Shown here: positions 56,444-64,000 of the stretch, piece after piece
How positions within the stretch are numbered: the first letter of the stretch is position 1
Layout of the letters: every line of letters begins with the position of its first letter
Assembly (NCBI RefSeq): GCF_009932335.1
Contig: NZ_BLJF01000003.1
Location: 310,001-374,000 of the forward strand
Source: Pseudomonas asiatica
GTDB lineage: Bacteria > Pseudomonadota > Gammaproteobacteria > Pseudomonadales > Pseudomonadaceae
DNA length: 64,000 nt
Direction of reading: 5' to 3'
Program-made: the position numbers and the translations under genes
Notes under the pieces: generated by a model
Database searches by the model: none
What the model was told of the DNA's origin: nothing
The model's input: the letters and a program-made list of their open reading frames with translations, nothing else

Positions 56444-57355
56444 TCAAGCCATGTCGCTGATGGCGAATTCTTCGGCCAGATGATCGATCAGCGCCCGCAC
56501 CGATGGCAGCAACCCCCGCCGTGACGGGAAGATCGCATGCACGATGCCGCAACGCGGGTGCCAGTCCGGCAACAATTCCACCAGCCGACCCGCCGCCAGG
56601 TCTTCGCGCACCGCCACCCGCGGCAGGTGCGCAATACCCACCCCGGCCACCACGAAATGGCGCAGGGCGAACAGGTCGTCCGTCACCATACGCGGTGTGT
56701 GCGGGATGACGATGCTGCGGCTGCTGTCTTCGCCCTGGAACAGCTCCCATTGGTACTCACGCTGGGCGCTGCCCCAATGCAGGCTCGGCAGCGTGCCGAG
56801 CAACTGCGGGTCGAAGCCCTTGGGCAACTGCTCCAGGTACTGCGGCTGGCCGACCAGGCACTGGGTACTGTTGCTCAGTACCTTCATCACCATGTCGGTG
56901 TTCTCCAGCGGTGGAAAGCGCACCCGCAGGGCGATGTCGAACCCCTCGTGCAGCAGGTCGACGCGGCGGTTGGTGCTCTCGATGAACAGCTCCACCTGCG
57001 GGTACTTGAGCATGTAGCGGGTCAGCATCGGCCCGACCCAGGAATTGAGCAGGGTGGTCGGGCAACTGATACGCACCAGGCCGCGCGGTTCGCTGCGGTT
57101 GCGCTCGATGATCTCCGCCGCGCCCTCGGCCTCCACGCGCATGGCCAGGCAGCGGTTGTAGTAGGCCTGGCCGATCTCGGTGAGCGAACAATGGCGGCTG
57201 GTGCGGTGCAGCAGGCGCACGCCCAGGCGGTCTTCGAGATCGGCGATGCGCCGGCTTAGCTTCGACTTGGGCATGTCCAGCGCCCGGCCAGCCGGGGCGA
57301 AGCCGCCGTGTTCGACTACTTGGGTGAAGTAGTAGAGGGAGTTGAGGTCTTCCAA
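56444..57355 (-). CDS. LysR-family regulator (DsdC/AaeR-like branch)
   Basis: 303 residues from a TTG start with CGGAG eight bases upstream (MEDLNSLYYFTQVVEHGGFAPAGRALDMPKSKLSRRIADLEDRLGVRLLHRTSRHCSLTEIG). HTH followed by an effector domain typical of the short-binding LysR group (SCPTTLLNSWVGPMLTRYMLKYPQVELFIES). It is divergent from YcaC-like copy 2, whose promoter holds CGTTC-N8-GAACG, so it probably regulates that gene and perhaps copy 1 through the duplicated site. It may also control the oprD-MFS pair. Confidence 0.85.
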   Translation of the reverse strand: MEDLNSLYYFTQVVEHGGFAPAGRALDMPKSKLSRRIADLEDRLGVRLLHRTSRHCSLTEIGQAYYNRCLAMRVEAEGAAEIIERNRSEPRGLVRISCPTTLLNSWVGPMLTRYMLKYPQVELFIESTNRRVDLLHEGFDIALRVRFPPLENTDMVMKVLSNSTQCLVGQPQYLEQLPKGFDPQLLGTLPSLHWGSAQREYQWELFQGEDSSRSIVIPHTPRMVTDDLFALRHFVVAGVGIAHLPRVAVREDLAAGRLVELLPDWHPRCGIVHAIFPSRRGLLPSVRALIDHLAEEFAISDMA

Positions 57356-57379
57356 TGATCGGTCTCCGGATTGTTGGCT

Positions 57380-57490
57380 GCCTGTACTGGCCTCTTCGCG
57401 GGCACGCCCGCTCCCACAGGGATCGCTCAAGATTCAAAGCCAGTGCAGTAGCTGTGGGAGCGGGCGTGCCCGCGAAGAGGCCAGTACAGG
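57380..57490. repeat. Inverted REP pair
   Basis: CTTCGCGGGCACGCCCGCTCCCACAGG and its mirror, located between LysR and YcaC-like copy 2. Confidence 0.85.
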
Positions 57491-57496
57491 CAGCGC

Positions 57497-57635
57497 CAAT
57501 CTATCGTTCATAAAACGGAACGCTAAAGCCAAATTCTGCTATCTACCGCCACAAAGGTGATGATTTTAATCTGTGCCCATCAACGCGAAACACCCCCGAA
57601 TGCTGAAAAATTCATAACCCTCAGGAGCACAGACC
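57497..57635 (+). promoter_or_regulatory. Promoter region of YcaC-like gene 2, duplicated at gene 1
   Basis: Matches 49,121-49,257 over about 137 bases; the operator candidate CGTTC-N8-GAACG is at 57505-57522. The ribosome-binding site is AGGAGCACAGACC before ATG. Confidence 0.6.
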
Positions 57636-58265
57636 ATGAGCAAATTCACCTACAACCGCCTGAACAAAGACGATGCCGCTGTCCTGCTGGTCGACCACCA
57701 GGCTGGCCTGCTGTCCCTGGTCCGTGACATCGAGCCGGACAAGTTCAAGAACAACGTGCTGGCCCTGGCCGACCTGGCCAAGTTCTTCAACCTGCCGACC
57801 ATCCTCACCACCAGCTTCGAACAAGGCCCCAACGGCCCGCTGGTACCAGAGCTGAAAGCCCTGTTCCCGGACGCCCCGTACATCGCCCGCCCAGGCCAGA
57901 TCAACGCCTGGGACAACGAGGACTTCGTCAAGGCGGTGAAGGCCACTGGCAAGAAACAGCTGATCATTGCCGGCGTGGTGACCGAGGTCTGTGTAGCGTT
58001 CCCGGCGCTGTCGGCCCTGGAAGAGGAGTTCGAAGTTTTCGTGGTGACCGATGCTTCTGGCACCTTCAACGAAATGACCCGCGATGCTGCCCATGACCGC
58101 ATGAGCCGCGCAGGCGCGCAAATGATGACCTGGTTCGGCGTGGCCTGTGAGTTGCACCGCGACTGGCGCAACGACATCGAAGGGCTGGCGGCGCTGTGCT
58201 CCAACCACATTCCGGATTATCGCAACCTGATTACCAGCTACAACGCGTTGACTGCGGGTAAGTAA
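57636..58265 (+). CDS. YcaC-like isochorismatase-family cysteine hydrolase (copy 2)
   Basis: 209 residues, MSKFTYNRLNKDDAAVLLVDHQAGLLSLVRD, same candidate catalytic Asp20 and Cys119 as copy 1 and ~95% identical. The near-identity over gene and promoter indicates a recent duplication or gene conversion. It is transcribed divergently from the LysR gene and followed by its own strong terminator, so it is a single-gene unit. Substrate unknown. Confidence 0.88.
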   Translation: MSKFTYNRLNKDDAAVLLVDHQAGLLSLVRDIEPDKFKNNVLALADLAKFFNLPTILTTSFEQGPNGPLVPELKALFPDAPYIARPGQINAWDNEDFVKAVKATGKKQLIIAGVVTEVCVAFPALSALEEEFEVFVVTDASGTFNEMTRDAAHDRMSRAGAQMMTWFGVACELHRDWRNDIEGLAALCSNHIPDYRNLITSYNALTAGK

Positions 58266-58284
58266 CAGCCCGTTAGTTGAATGC

Positions 58285-58324
58285 AAAAAGGCCGGCTCCC
58301 TCTGTAGGGAGCTGGCCTTTTTTG
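58285..58324 (+). terminator. Rho-independent terminator after YcaC-like copy 2
   Basis: AAAAAGGCCGGCTCCCT-CTGT-AGGGAGCTGGCCTTTTTT: 17-bp stem and T run, 20 bases past the stop. Confidence 0.92.
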
Positions 58325-58334
58325 TTTGCTGCGC

Positions 58335-58437
58335 TGGCCCTTTCGCGGGTAAACCCGCTCCCACAGGTACTGCACAGTTTCAGCGCCTGTGGTGATCCTT
58401 GTGGGAGCGGGTTCACCCGCGAAGAGGCCAGCAAGGA
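58335..58437. repeat. Inverted REP pair (CGCGGGTAAACCCG subtype)
   Basis: TTTCGCGGGTAAACCCGCTCCCACAGG and mirror TGTGGGAGCGGGTTCACCCGCGAAG, between convergent genes. Confidence 0.85.
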
Positions 58438-58442
58438 CAACA

Positions 58443-58736
58443 TCAATTCATGGGCTGCGACTCAATCCCATCCAGCAATGCCTCAACCAATCCTTCTGCC
58501 ATTTCGAGCGCATTCAGGTTGCTCCAGAACAGGCTCTTGCCGGTTTCATCCAGGTGTTCCAGGGCTTTGTAGCCACAGTCGTAGGCGCCGCGCAGGTACT
58601 GGGCGACATGCACCAGGGCGTCGTGGGCAGAGACGCCCGGGTTTACTGTGAACAAAGGTGGATGGCCGGCATCGCAGCGGCTGAAAGCGCGCTCTTTGGT
58701 GTCGGGAAGAGGTGGATTGGGAACAATCTTTTTCAT
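58443..58736 (-). CDS. Small DUF6124/DUF3077-type protein
   Basis: 97 residues from MKKIVPNPPLPDTKERAFSRCDAGHPPLFTVNPGVSAHDALVHVAQYLRGAYDCGYKALEH, a small family repeated many times in Pseudomonas genomes and of unknown function (I recall it as DUF3077/DUF6124). Helical C-terminus. The start codon is embedded in a hairpin, and the ~190-base leader upstream contains a three-way-junction-like structure, so expression is probably RNA-controlled. Confidence 0.75.
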   Translation of the reverse strand: MKKIVPNPPLPDTKERAFSRCDAGHPPLFTVNPGVSAHDALVHVAQYLRGAYDCGYKALEHLDETGKSLFWSNLNALEMAEGLVEALLDGIESQPMN

Positions 58737-58766
58737 TGCAGTAAGCTCTCTAGGTTGTACTGCAAT
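58735..58766 (-). promoter_or_regulatory. Hairpin overlapping the start codon of the DUF6124-type gene
   Basis: On the transcript ATTGCAGTA pairs with TACTGCAAT (9 bp, no mismatch). The AUG's first two bases are in the stem and the purine-rich site AGAGAG sits in the 14-base loop. Confidence 0.55.
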
Positions 58767-58788
58767 CATCCGTTTCCACGCGAAGGGT

Positions 58789-58923
58789 GGCAGTTGTACG
58801 CGGGGTGGAAAACCGGTGAGAGGCAACCCGGTAGGCCATACGGCCTCCCGCGCACAACTGCCATTGACGACAGAACCTCAAACCGAGACGGGTTTCCACA
58901 CCCGATCGCTGAACCGACAGCGA
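58789..58923 (-). ncRNA. Candidate structured leader RNA upstream of the DUF6124-type gene
   Basis: Read on the minus strand: hairpin TCGCTG-TCGGTT-CAGCGA (58,906-58,923), hairpin CGGGT-6-ACCCG (58,889-58,904), then a closed domain (58,789-58,862) with outer stem GGCAGTTGT/ACAACTGCC, inner stem GCGGG/CCCGC, and two internal hairpins AGGCC-GTAT-GGCCT and ACCGG-11-CCGGT, making a three-way junction of ~74 bases. Confidence 0.55.
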
Positions 58924-59167
58924 CCCGGCAAGCCTAGAGAGCAGGCTTTCCCCGGACAATCAGACGGGCGTCGACACGGTGCGTAGGATAATTCGTCAGG
59001 GTCAGCATTAACGTAGGAAATGGTTCGCTAGGAGGTAGGACCTTGCTGAGACGGACGATTTTTTGATGGTTTTTTGGTATCCGCGTAATGGCAGGGAGGT
59101 GACCGTCGGGAGGTTGCAGAATGGCCTCCAGGTGCCTGACGATAGATTTCTGGCGCCTATGAGACCG

Positions 59168-59215
59168 AGCGCCGCCCGCGCGGCGCTTCGCGGGACAAGC
59201 CCGCTCCCACATCTG
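59168..59215. repeat. REP unit with extended GC hairpin
   Basis: GCGCCGCCCGCGCGGCGC (perfect palindrome) followed by TTCGCGGGACAAGCCCGCTCCCACA. It is the partner, in inverted orientation, of 59,363-59,412. Confidence 0.8.
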
Positions 59216-59362
59216 TTTCGGGCCAGTCACTCCTGTGAAGTCACCTCTGTCCGCCTTGTTTGTTCCATTCGATATCGAAGGGGGCGCAATTGCTCTTCAT
59301 TCATCTTCAGCCATACACCAAGGCTGCAACCCACCTGGCACAGGAATAATTGGCCCGAAACA

Positions 59363-59412
59363 AATGTGGGAGCGGGCTTGTCCCGCGAAGCGCCGCGCGG
59401 GCGGCGCTCGAT
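59363..59412. repeat. REP unit, mirror of 59,168-59,215
   Basis: ATGTGGGAGCGGGCTTGTCCCGCGAA followed by GCGCCGCGCGGGCGGCGC. Confidence 0.8.
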
Positions 59413-59453
59413 CGCAAGGGCGCTGCATCTCTACAGTCATGCGCTCGAGATCC

Positions 59454-61241
59454 TCAATCCGCATCCGAATCAAACAACCGCTCCAACTCCGCCCGGGCCT
59501 CCTTGGCCGTCTGCATCACCTTGGCCCGGTCATCACGCACCTGCCCCTGGGCCACCAGCACCTCTTCGTCATGCTGGGTAAACCGCGCAATCCGGTCCGC
59601 CGCCTGCGCCTCGCTCAACCCCAACCCCACCAATGCCCGGCGGGTCATCTCCAGGCTGGAGTAGAACGTCTCGCGAATCGGCTCGGTGCCGACATCCGCC
59701 AACTTGTGCACATGCTGGCGGTTACGCGCGCGGGCCAGCACTTTCAGGTGCGGGTACAGGCGTTTCACCCGTTCCGCTGTGTGAATGGCAGCTTCCGGGT
59801 CATCGATGGTGATGATGAAGTATTCCGCCTCGCCCACCTTGGCGGCATGCAGCACCTCGGGGCGCAGAGGGTCGCCGTAGAACACGGGTACCTGTTCGAA
59901 CATACGGGTCATCTCGATGGTGTCCACCGAGGTTTCCAGGGCAATGAACGGAATCTTCTGTGCCCGCAGGATGCGCGCGACGATCTGGCCCATGCGGCCC
60001 ATGCCAACGATCACCACCCGTGGCGTGTCAGCCTGGATCTGCTTGTAATGCTCCGGCACTTCACGCGCCGTTTGCGGGCGCTTGAGGGCGTGGGCGCAGC
60101 CAATCATCAGCAGCGGGGTAATGGCCATCGACAGGGTGATGGTCATCAGCAGCAGGTCGTAGGTCTGGGTGTCGAACAGGCCTTGGTCCTTGCCCAGCTT
60201 GAACACCACGAAGGCAAATTCGCCACCGGCAGCCAGCACCATGCCCAGGCGCAGGGCGCTGGCGCTGTTCAGGCCACCGGCCAGGCGCCCGACGCCGATC
60301 AGCAGTACCAGCTTCACGGCCACCAGCAGCAGGGTCAGGCCCAGCACCACCAAAGGCATTTCAAGCAGCAGGCGCAGGTTGGCACCCATGCCGACGCTGA
60401 TGAAGAACAGCCCCAGCAGCAGGCCTTTGAACGGTTCGATCTGCGATTCCAGCTCGTGGCGATATTCCGAGTCGGCCAGCAGCAGGCCGGCGAGGAAGGC
60501 ACCCAGGGCCATGGAAATGCCGGCTTCTTCCATCAGCCAGGCCGTGCCGATCACAACCAGCAGCGCGGTGGCGGTGGACACTTCCGGCAGGCCGGTGCGG
60601 GCCACGGTGCGGAACACCGGGCGCAGCAGGTAGCGGCCACCGACGATGACCACTGCGATGCTGGCGAACACCTTCAGGCCATGCTCCAGGCTGTCGCCGT
60701 GGCTGGTGTCCGGGCCACTGGCGGCCAGCAGCGGAACCAATGCGATCAGTGGGATGGCGGCGATGTCCTGGAACAGCAGGATGGCGAACGCCAGGCGGCC
60801 GTGCGGGGCGTTGAGCTGCTTGCTCTCGGCCAGGCTCTGCAGGCCAAGGGCGGTGGACGACAGCGCCAGGCCCAGACCGAGCACGATGGCCGCCGGTAGC
60901 GTCTGGCTGAAGCCGAACAGGGCGATGGCGCCGATCAGCGCACCGGTCAGCAGCACCTGGGCGGTGCCGACGCCGAATACGGACTTGCGCATCAGCCACA
61001 GGCGCTTGGGCGACAGCTCGAGGCCGATGATGAACAACAGCAGGACCACGCCCAGCTCGGAAATGTGCGCCACGCTTTCGGTATCGCGGATCAGGCCCAG
61101 CGCCTGCGGGCCGATGATCACGCCGGCGAGCAGGTAGCCGAGCACGGCCCCCAGTTTCAGTCGCTTGGCCAGCGGGACGGCGAGGACAGCGGCAAGCAGA
61201 AAGATCACCGCGGTTTGCAGAAGGCTGCCTTCGTGTGGCAT
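59454..61241 (-). CDS. K+/H+ antiporter, KefB/KefC type
   Basis: 595 residues from MPHEGSLLQTAVIFLLAAVLAVPLAKRLKLGAVLGYLLAGVIIGP (GGAG at proper spacing; the upstream in-frame ATG lacks one). Residues ~1-380 are the Na+/H+-exchanger (CPA2) domain with FQDIAAIPLIAL and GEFAFVVF, followed by a TrkA-N (RCK) domain with VVIVGMGRMGQIVARIL (about 400-415), a Rossmann NAD site. Exchanges K+ for H+ and is typically controlled by glutathione adducts in KefB/C. Which of KefB or KefC cannot be decided here. Confidence 0.9.
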   Translation of the reverse strand: MPHEGSLLQTAVIFLLAAVLAVPLAKRLKLGAVLGYLLAGVIIGPQALGLIRDTESVAHISELGVVLLLFIIGLELSPKRLWLMRKSVFGVGTAQVLLTGALIGAIALFGFSQTLPAAIVLGLGLALSSTALGLQSLAESKQLNAPHGRLAFAILLFQDIAAIPLIALVPLLAASGPDTSHGDSLEHGLKVFASIAVVIVGGRYLLRPVFRTVARTGLPEVSTATALLVVIGTAWLMEEAGISMALGAFLAGLLLADSEYRHELESQIEPFKGLLLGLFFISVGMGANLRLLLEMPLVVLGLTLLLVAVKLVLLIGVGRLAGGLNSASALRLGMVLAAGGEFAFVVFKLGKDQGLFDTQTYDLLLMTITLSMAITPLLMIGCAHALKRPQTAREVPEHYKQIQADTPRVVIVGMGRMGQIVARILRAQKIPFIALETSVDTIEMTRMFEQVPVFYGDPLRPEVLHAAKVGEAEYFIITIDDPEAAIHTAERVKRLYPHLKVLARARNRQHVHKLADVGTEPIRETFYSSLEMTRRALVGLGLSEAQAADRIARFTQHDEEVLVAQGQVRDDRAKVMQTAKEARAELERLFDSDAD

Positions 61242-61364
61242 TGGCTCGTACTCCATGAGCTGCTGGGGCAGCGTTAGATCAGTTTGGCGGACAATTCTGG
61301 GGAATGTGGGAGTGCCAGACAATCTGCTGTGAGGAAGACACATTGTCCTGAATCAGGTGACAGT

Positions 61365-61472
61365 CGTGCTGGCCTCTTCGCGGGTGAACCCGCTCCCACA
61401 GGTACAGCGGTGTCTTCAAGCCTGCGCAACACCTGTGGGAGCGGGTTCACCCGCGAAGAGGCCGGCACAGGA
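61365..61472. repeat. Inverted REP pair (CGCGGGTGAACCCG subtype)
   Basis: CTTCGCGGGTGAACCCGCTCCCACAGG and its mirror, upstream of the KefB-type gene and at the 3' end of the AraC gene. Confidence 0.85.
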
Positions 61473-61483
61473 AATCTGCATAC

Positions 61484-62458
61484 TCAACTGCCACCAAACT
61501 GCGCCCGATACTGCGCCGGCGTCATGCCAATCCGCTCGCAGAAAACCTTGCGCAAATGCCGGTCACTGCCAAAACCGCACTGCGTCGCCACCACTTTCAA
61601 TGGCAGGTCGCTGCTTTCCAGCAGCTTGCGCGCGCGGTCGATGCGTGCGTTCTGCAAGTATTGCAGCGGCGTGATGCCCACCTCGCGTTGAAAGGTGCGG
61701 GCGAAGTTGCGCCCGCTCATGGCCACCAGGTCGGCCATCTTCTGCACAGTGAAGGCTTGCTCGATATGGTCGACGATATACGCCTGCACCCGTGCAATCG
61801 GCGAATCATCCCGCGGCACAGCCGCCAGCAGTGGCCCGTAAGGCGTTTGCCCACCCTGGCGATGGCGGGCGACCAGCAGCACCTTGGCCACTTCCAGGGC
61901 CAGCGCCTTGCCGTGGTCCTCGGCCACCACTGCCAGTGCCAGGTCGATGCCTGCGGTGATGCCACCCGAGGTAATCAGGCAACGGTCGATCACGTAGATC
62001 TGCTCGGTCTCGACCTTCGCCTCGGGGAACGCTTGTGCCAGGCGCTCCACGTAGTTCCAGTGGGTGGTGCAGCGATAGCCGTCCAGCAGCCCGGCCCGGC
62101 CCAGCAGGAATATTCCGGTGCATATTGCACCAAAGCGTTTGGCCCGGCGCACGGCCTGGGGCAGCCAGCGCTCGATGCCCGGCAGGGCGATGTCATAGGC
62201 GCCCGGGCCGCCTGGCACCAGCAACAGGTCGACGGCTTCCGGCAAATCCTCCAGACGCAGGTCGGCTACCACTTTCAACCCGCAGGAGCCGCGCACCGCT
62301 GCCTGCCCTTCGGCCAGGGTCAGCAGCCGGTACTTCCGCTCGGCAGGAAGGAAGCGGTTAGCAATGGCAAACGCGTCCATGGGCCCGGTCACGTCCAGCA
62401 ACAACACATCATTGAACAACACCATGGCCACGGTGCGGTGGGCGGGTTTTTCCTGCAT
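61484..62458 (-). CDS. GATase1-like AraC-family regulator (FtrA/GlxA type)
   Basis: 324 residues from MQEKPAHRTVAMVLFNDVLLLDVTGPMDAFAIAN (AAGGCAAAAGAG before it; upstream frame not used). Residues ~8-190 form a DJ-1/PfpI domain with AICTGIFLLGRAGLLDG (the conserved Cys), and residues ~215-320 hold two AraC HTH motifs (VQKMADLVAMSGRNFARTFQREVGITPLQYL and LKVVATQCGFGSDRHLRKVF). Such proteins sense amino-compound metabolites such as carnitine, glycine betaine or arginine. Divergent from a second AraC gene. Confidence 0.9.
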   Translation of the reverse strand: MQEKPAHRTVAMVLFNDVLLLDVTGPMDAFAIANRFLPAERKYRLLTLAEGQAAVRGSCGLKVVADLRLEDLPEAVDLLLVPGGPGAYDIALPGIERWLPQAVRRAKRFGAICTGIFLLGRAGLLDGYRCTTHWNYVERLAQAFPEAKVETEQIYVIDRCLITSGGITAGIDLALAVVAEDHGKALALEVAKVLLVARHRQGGQTPYGPLLAAVPRDDSPIARVQAYIVDHIEQAFTVQKMADLVAMSGRNFARTFQREVGITPLQYLQNARIDRARKLLESSDLPLKVVATQCGFGSDRHLRKVFCERIGMTPAQYRAQFGGS

Positions 62459-62638
62459 CGCTCTTTTGCCTTGAATGCCGGCCGCCACCAGCGGCCCGAA
62501 GCTGAATACGAAACGCATCTTAAGGTATCGGCAAAACCGTCAGGGCCAGCAGCGCGCAATTAACAACAATTCAGGTTTGGCTCAGGACTTTGTCATGTGC
62601 CGGAGGCGAGACTTTCTGCATTGAACAGGAGAGCCGCC

Positions 62639-63001
62639 ATGCACCCCGGGACGCCCCAAGCGCCGCTGCAAACCCCCGGCGCACTGACGCCGGCGCGCTT
62701 GCGCCGGGCCAAGGAACTGATGTTGCACAGCTCGTTGTCGATCATCGAAATCGCCGGGTTATGCAACCTCACCCGCAGCCACTTCTCGCGTGCGTTCAAG
62801 GTCAACACCGGCCTCTCGCCCCAGGCGTGGCGCCTGCTGGCACGCATGGAAAAGGCCAAGCGCCTGCTCGCCACCGAGGCGCCGATCACCCACGTGAGCC
62901 TGGAATGCGGCTTCTGCGACCAGGCCCATTTCACCCGCGCCTTCAGCCGCCTGGTCGGCCAGCCACCCAAGGCCTGGCGCCAGGCGCAGGCCCATCCTTA
63001 A
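62639..63001 (+). CDS. Short AraC-family regulator (HTH domain only)
   Basis: 120 residues from MHPGTPQAPLQTPGALTPARLRRAKELMLHSSLSIIEIAGLCNLTRSHFSRAFKVNTGLSPQAWRLLARM: both AraC HTH motifs, no sensor domain. AGGAGA precedes the ATG; a 5' extension to 62,597 is unsupported. It sits 73 bases upstream of YcaC-like copy 3 on the same strand and is a plausible activator of it. Confidence 0.85.
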   Translation: MHPGTPQAPLQTPGALTPARLRRAKELMLHSSLSIIEIAGLCNLTRSHFSRAFKVNTGLSPQAWRLLARMEKAKRLLATEAPITHVSLECGFCDQAHFTRAFSRLVGQPPKAWRQAQAHP

Positions 63002-63074
63002 GCCGAACCTATCCGCCGGTATAGCCCCTTGTGGACAGTGCCGGCCTGTTTTCCCAACCCAAGGAGTCACCCCG

Positions 63075-63701
63075 ATGAGCCAACCCGATTACAAGCGCCT
63101 GAACAAAGACGACGCCGTGGTGCTGCTGGTCGACCACCAGACCGGCCTGATTTCGCTGGTGCAGGACTTCTCGCCCAACGAGTTCAAGAACAACGTGCTG
63201 GCCCTGGGCGACCTGGCCAAGTTCTTCGGCCTGCCGACCATCCTCACCACCAGCTTCGAGCAAGGCCCGAACGGCCCGCTGGTGCCCGAGCTGAAAGAGA
63301 TGTTCCCGGATGCGCCGTACATTGCCCGCCCTGGCCAGATCAACGCCTGGGACAACGAAGACTTCGTCAAGGCGATCAAGGCCACTGGCCGCAAGCAGCT
63401 GATCATCGCAGGCGTGGTGACCGATGTGTGCGTGGCGTTCCCGACCCTGTCGGCGCTGGCGGAAGGTTTTGAAGTGTTCGTGGTGACCGATGCTTCGGGC
63501 ACCTTCAACGAAACCGTGCAGCAGGCGGCCTGGGTGCGCATGACCCAGGCGGGTGCACAGATGATGAACTGGTTCTCGGTGGCCTGTGAGCTGCACCGCG
63601 ACTGGCGCAACGACATCGAAGGGCTGGGTAACCTGCTGTCGCAGCGCATTCCCAACTACCGCAACCTGATGAACAGCTATGCGGCCCTGAGCGCCCGTTG
63701 A
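63075..63701 (+). CDS. YcaC-like isochorismatase-family cysteine hydrolase (copy 3)
   Basis: 208 residues, MSQPDYKRLNKDDAVVLLVDHQTGLISLVQDFSP, same fold and candidate Asp and Cys (GVVTDVCVAFPTL), more divergent from copies 1 and 2 (the C-terminal half differs, e.g. ETVQQAAWVRMTQAGAQMMNW). Its upstream region lacks the operator shared by the other two. AAGGAG precedes the ATG. Probably cotranscribed with the small AraC gene. Confidence 0.88.
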   Translation: MSQPDYKRLNKDDAVVLLVDHQTGLISLVQDFSPNEFKNNVLALGDLAKFFGLPTILTTSFEQGPNGPLVPELKEMFPDAPYIARPGQINAWDNEDFVKAIKATGRKQLIIAGVVTDVCVAFPTLSALAEGFEVFVVTDASGTFNETVQQAAWVRMTQAGAQMMNWFSVACELHRDWRNDIEGLGNLLSQRIPNYRNLMNSYAALSAR

Positions 63702-63714
63702 TGTAAACCTGTAC

Positions 63715-63750
63715 CGGCCCCTTCGCGGGCGTGCCCGCGAAGAGGCCGGA
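63715..63750. repeat. Single REP unit
   Basis: CCTTCGCGGGCGTGCCCGCGAAGAGGCC, a short REP palindrome. Confidence 0.7.
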
Positions 63751-63755
63751 GCAGG

Positions 63756-64000
63756 CTAAGAATGATTCACAGGCAGAGTGAGGCGAATCCGGCACCCCCC
63801 CAGCTCTGACACCAGCGCCTGCAACTGCCCACCATGGGCCTGCACCACCGAGTTGCAGATCGCCAAGCCCATCCCCATGCCACCGATCTTGGTGGTATGA
63901 AACGCATCGAACACTCGCTCGCGCTCATCCGCTGCAATCCCCGGCCCGTTGTCGTCCACGCAGATTTCCACCCCATCCCCGACCACCGCCGACGCAATCC
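63756..64000 (-). CDS. Sensor histidine kinase, C-terminal ATPase end (5' outside window)
   Basis: The frame is open to the window edge, giving the last ~80 residues of a HATPase domain: VEICVDDNGPGIAADERERVFDAFHTTKIGGMGMGLAICNSVVQAHGGQLQA, with the N- and G-boxes of histidine kinases. Part of a two-component system that continues beyond 64,000. Confidence 0.85.
   Translation of the reverse strand, partial: IASAVVGDGVEICVDDNGPGIAADERERVFDAFHTTKIGGMGMGLAICNSVVQAHGGQLQALVSELGGCRIRLTLPVNHS

Larger units (their letters stand above)
58930..59453. other. Intergenic stretch without a gene
   Basis: A further small hairpin AGCCT-AGAGAGC-AGGCT (58,931-58,947) and, beyond it, two REP-like units (about 59,168-59,215 and 59,363-59,412) carrying CGCGGGACAAGCCCGCTCCCAC. 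No convincing open reading frame. Confidence 0.5.

Noticed and set aside
58789..58930. Cobalamin or other known riboswitch in the DUF6124 leader
   Set aside because: I see no B12-box-like or other familiar core; the structure is a simple three-way junction with hairpins.
58750..58959. 69-codon protein in the DUF6124 leader
   Set aside because: It lies entirely within the structured leader and lacks a ribosome-binding site; probably a translated non-coding repeat.
59235..60899. Frame of 554 codons opposite the KefB-type gene
   Set aside because: Histidine- and glutamine-rich shadow translation of a GC-rich membrane protein gene.

Overview
The window looks like chromosome of a Pseudomonas putida-group bacterium. 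The right-hand 47.5 kb (about 16,200-64,000) is GC-rich, saturated with the short palindromic REP elements typical of this group (cores such as CGCGGG/CCCGCG followed by CTCCCACAGG). From memory, its gene order matches the P. putida KT2440 stretch around rpmG-rpmB, kauB, dadAX, xpt, rep and amaAB-hglS. The left-hand 16.2 kb is visibly lower in GC, has no REP elements, and behaves as an acquired genomic island.

Island (1-about 16,220). It holds the 3' end of a CocE/NonD-type hydrolase, an unrecognised zinc-finger-like protein, an intact IS66-family transposase set (tnpA-tnpB-tnpC), and two cyclic-di-GMP/chemotaxis genes (a BdlA-like PAS-PAS-MCP protein and an MHYT-GGDEF-EAL protein). An inverted, decayed copy of the IS66 5' region follows, then decayed sequence, an MvaT/H-NS paralogue, an XRE regulator divergent from an unknown gene, and finally a four-gene operon of three tyrosine recombinases plus a small HTH protein. 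That operon is the hallmark of the three-integrase islands called GInts (ginA-ginB-ginC-ginD). ginA is split by a frameshift at an eight-base A run. The island is inserted in radC: only the last ~57 codons of radC survive at 16,216-16,386, beginning at the conserved NHPSG motif. The rest of radC should lie left of this window.

Core region 1 (16,400-34,500): a peptide-ABC binding protein; rpmB-rpmG with a long leader and terminator; polyamine genes (cupin, kauB, a puuB-like oxidase) with an MFS carrier, a lipoprotein with two HKD motifs, a frameshifted MocR regulator and a DUF1127 protein; the D-alanine catabolic cluster dadR / dadA-dadX; an XRE-cupin regulator, cytochrome c5 and an acetyl-CoA hydrolase.

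Core region 2 (34,500-47,500): xpt, rep, a GGDEF-EAL protein behind a convincing Fur box, a MATE exporter with a divergent LysR, and the lysine (pipecolate/2-aminoadipate) genes amaA, amaB and hglS with their LysR regulator. Together these carry L-pipecolate to 2-aminoadipate and then 2-oxoadipate to 2-hydroxyglutarate.

Core region 3 (47,500-64,000): a cyclic-nucleotide-domain MscS channel, three YcaC-type cysteine hydrolases (two ~95% identical with duplicated promoters), an arylesterase-like hydrolase, a Tat-exported amidohydrolase with a second internal start, an OprD porin-MFS pair, LysR and AraC regulators, a small DUF6124/DUF3077-type protein behind an elaborate structured leader, a KefB-type K+/H+ antiporter, and the 3' end of a sensor kinase. 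All assignments are by reading motifs; no searches were run.
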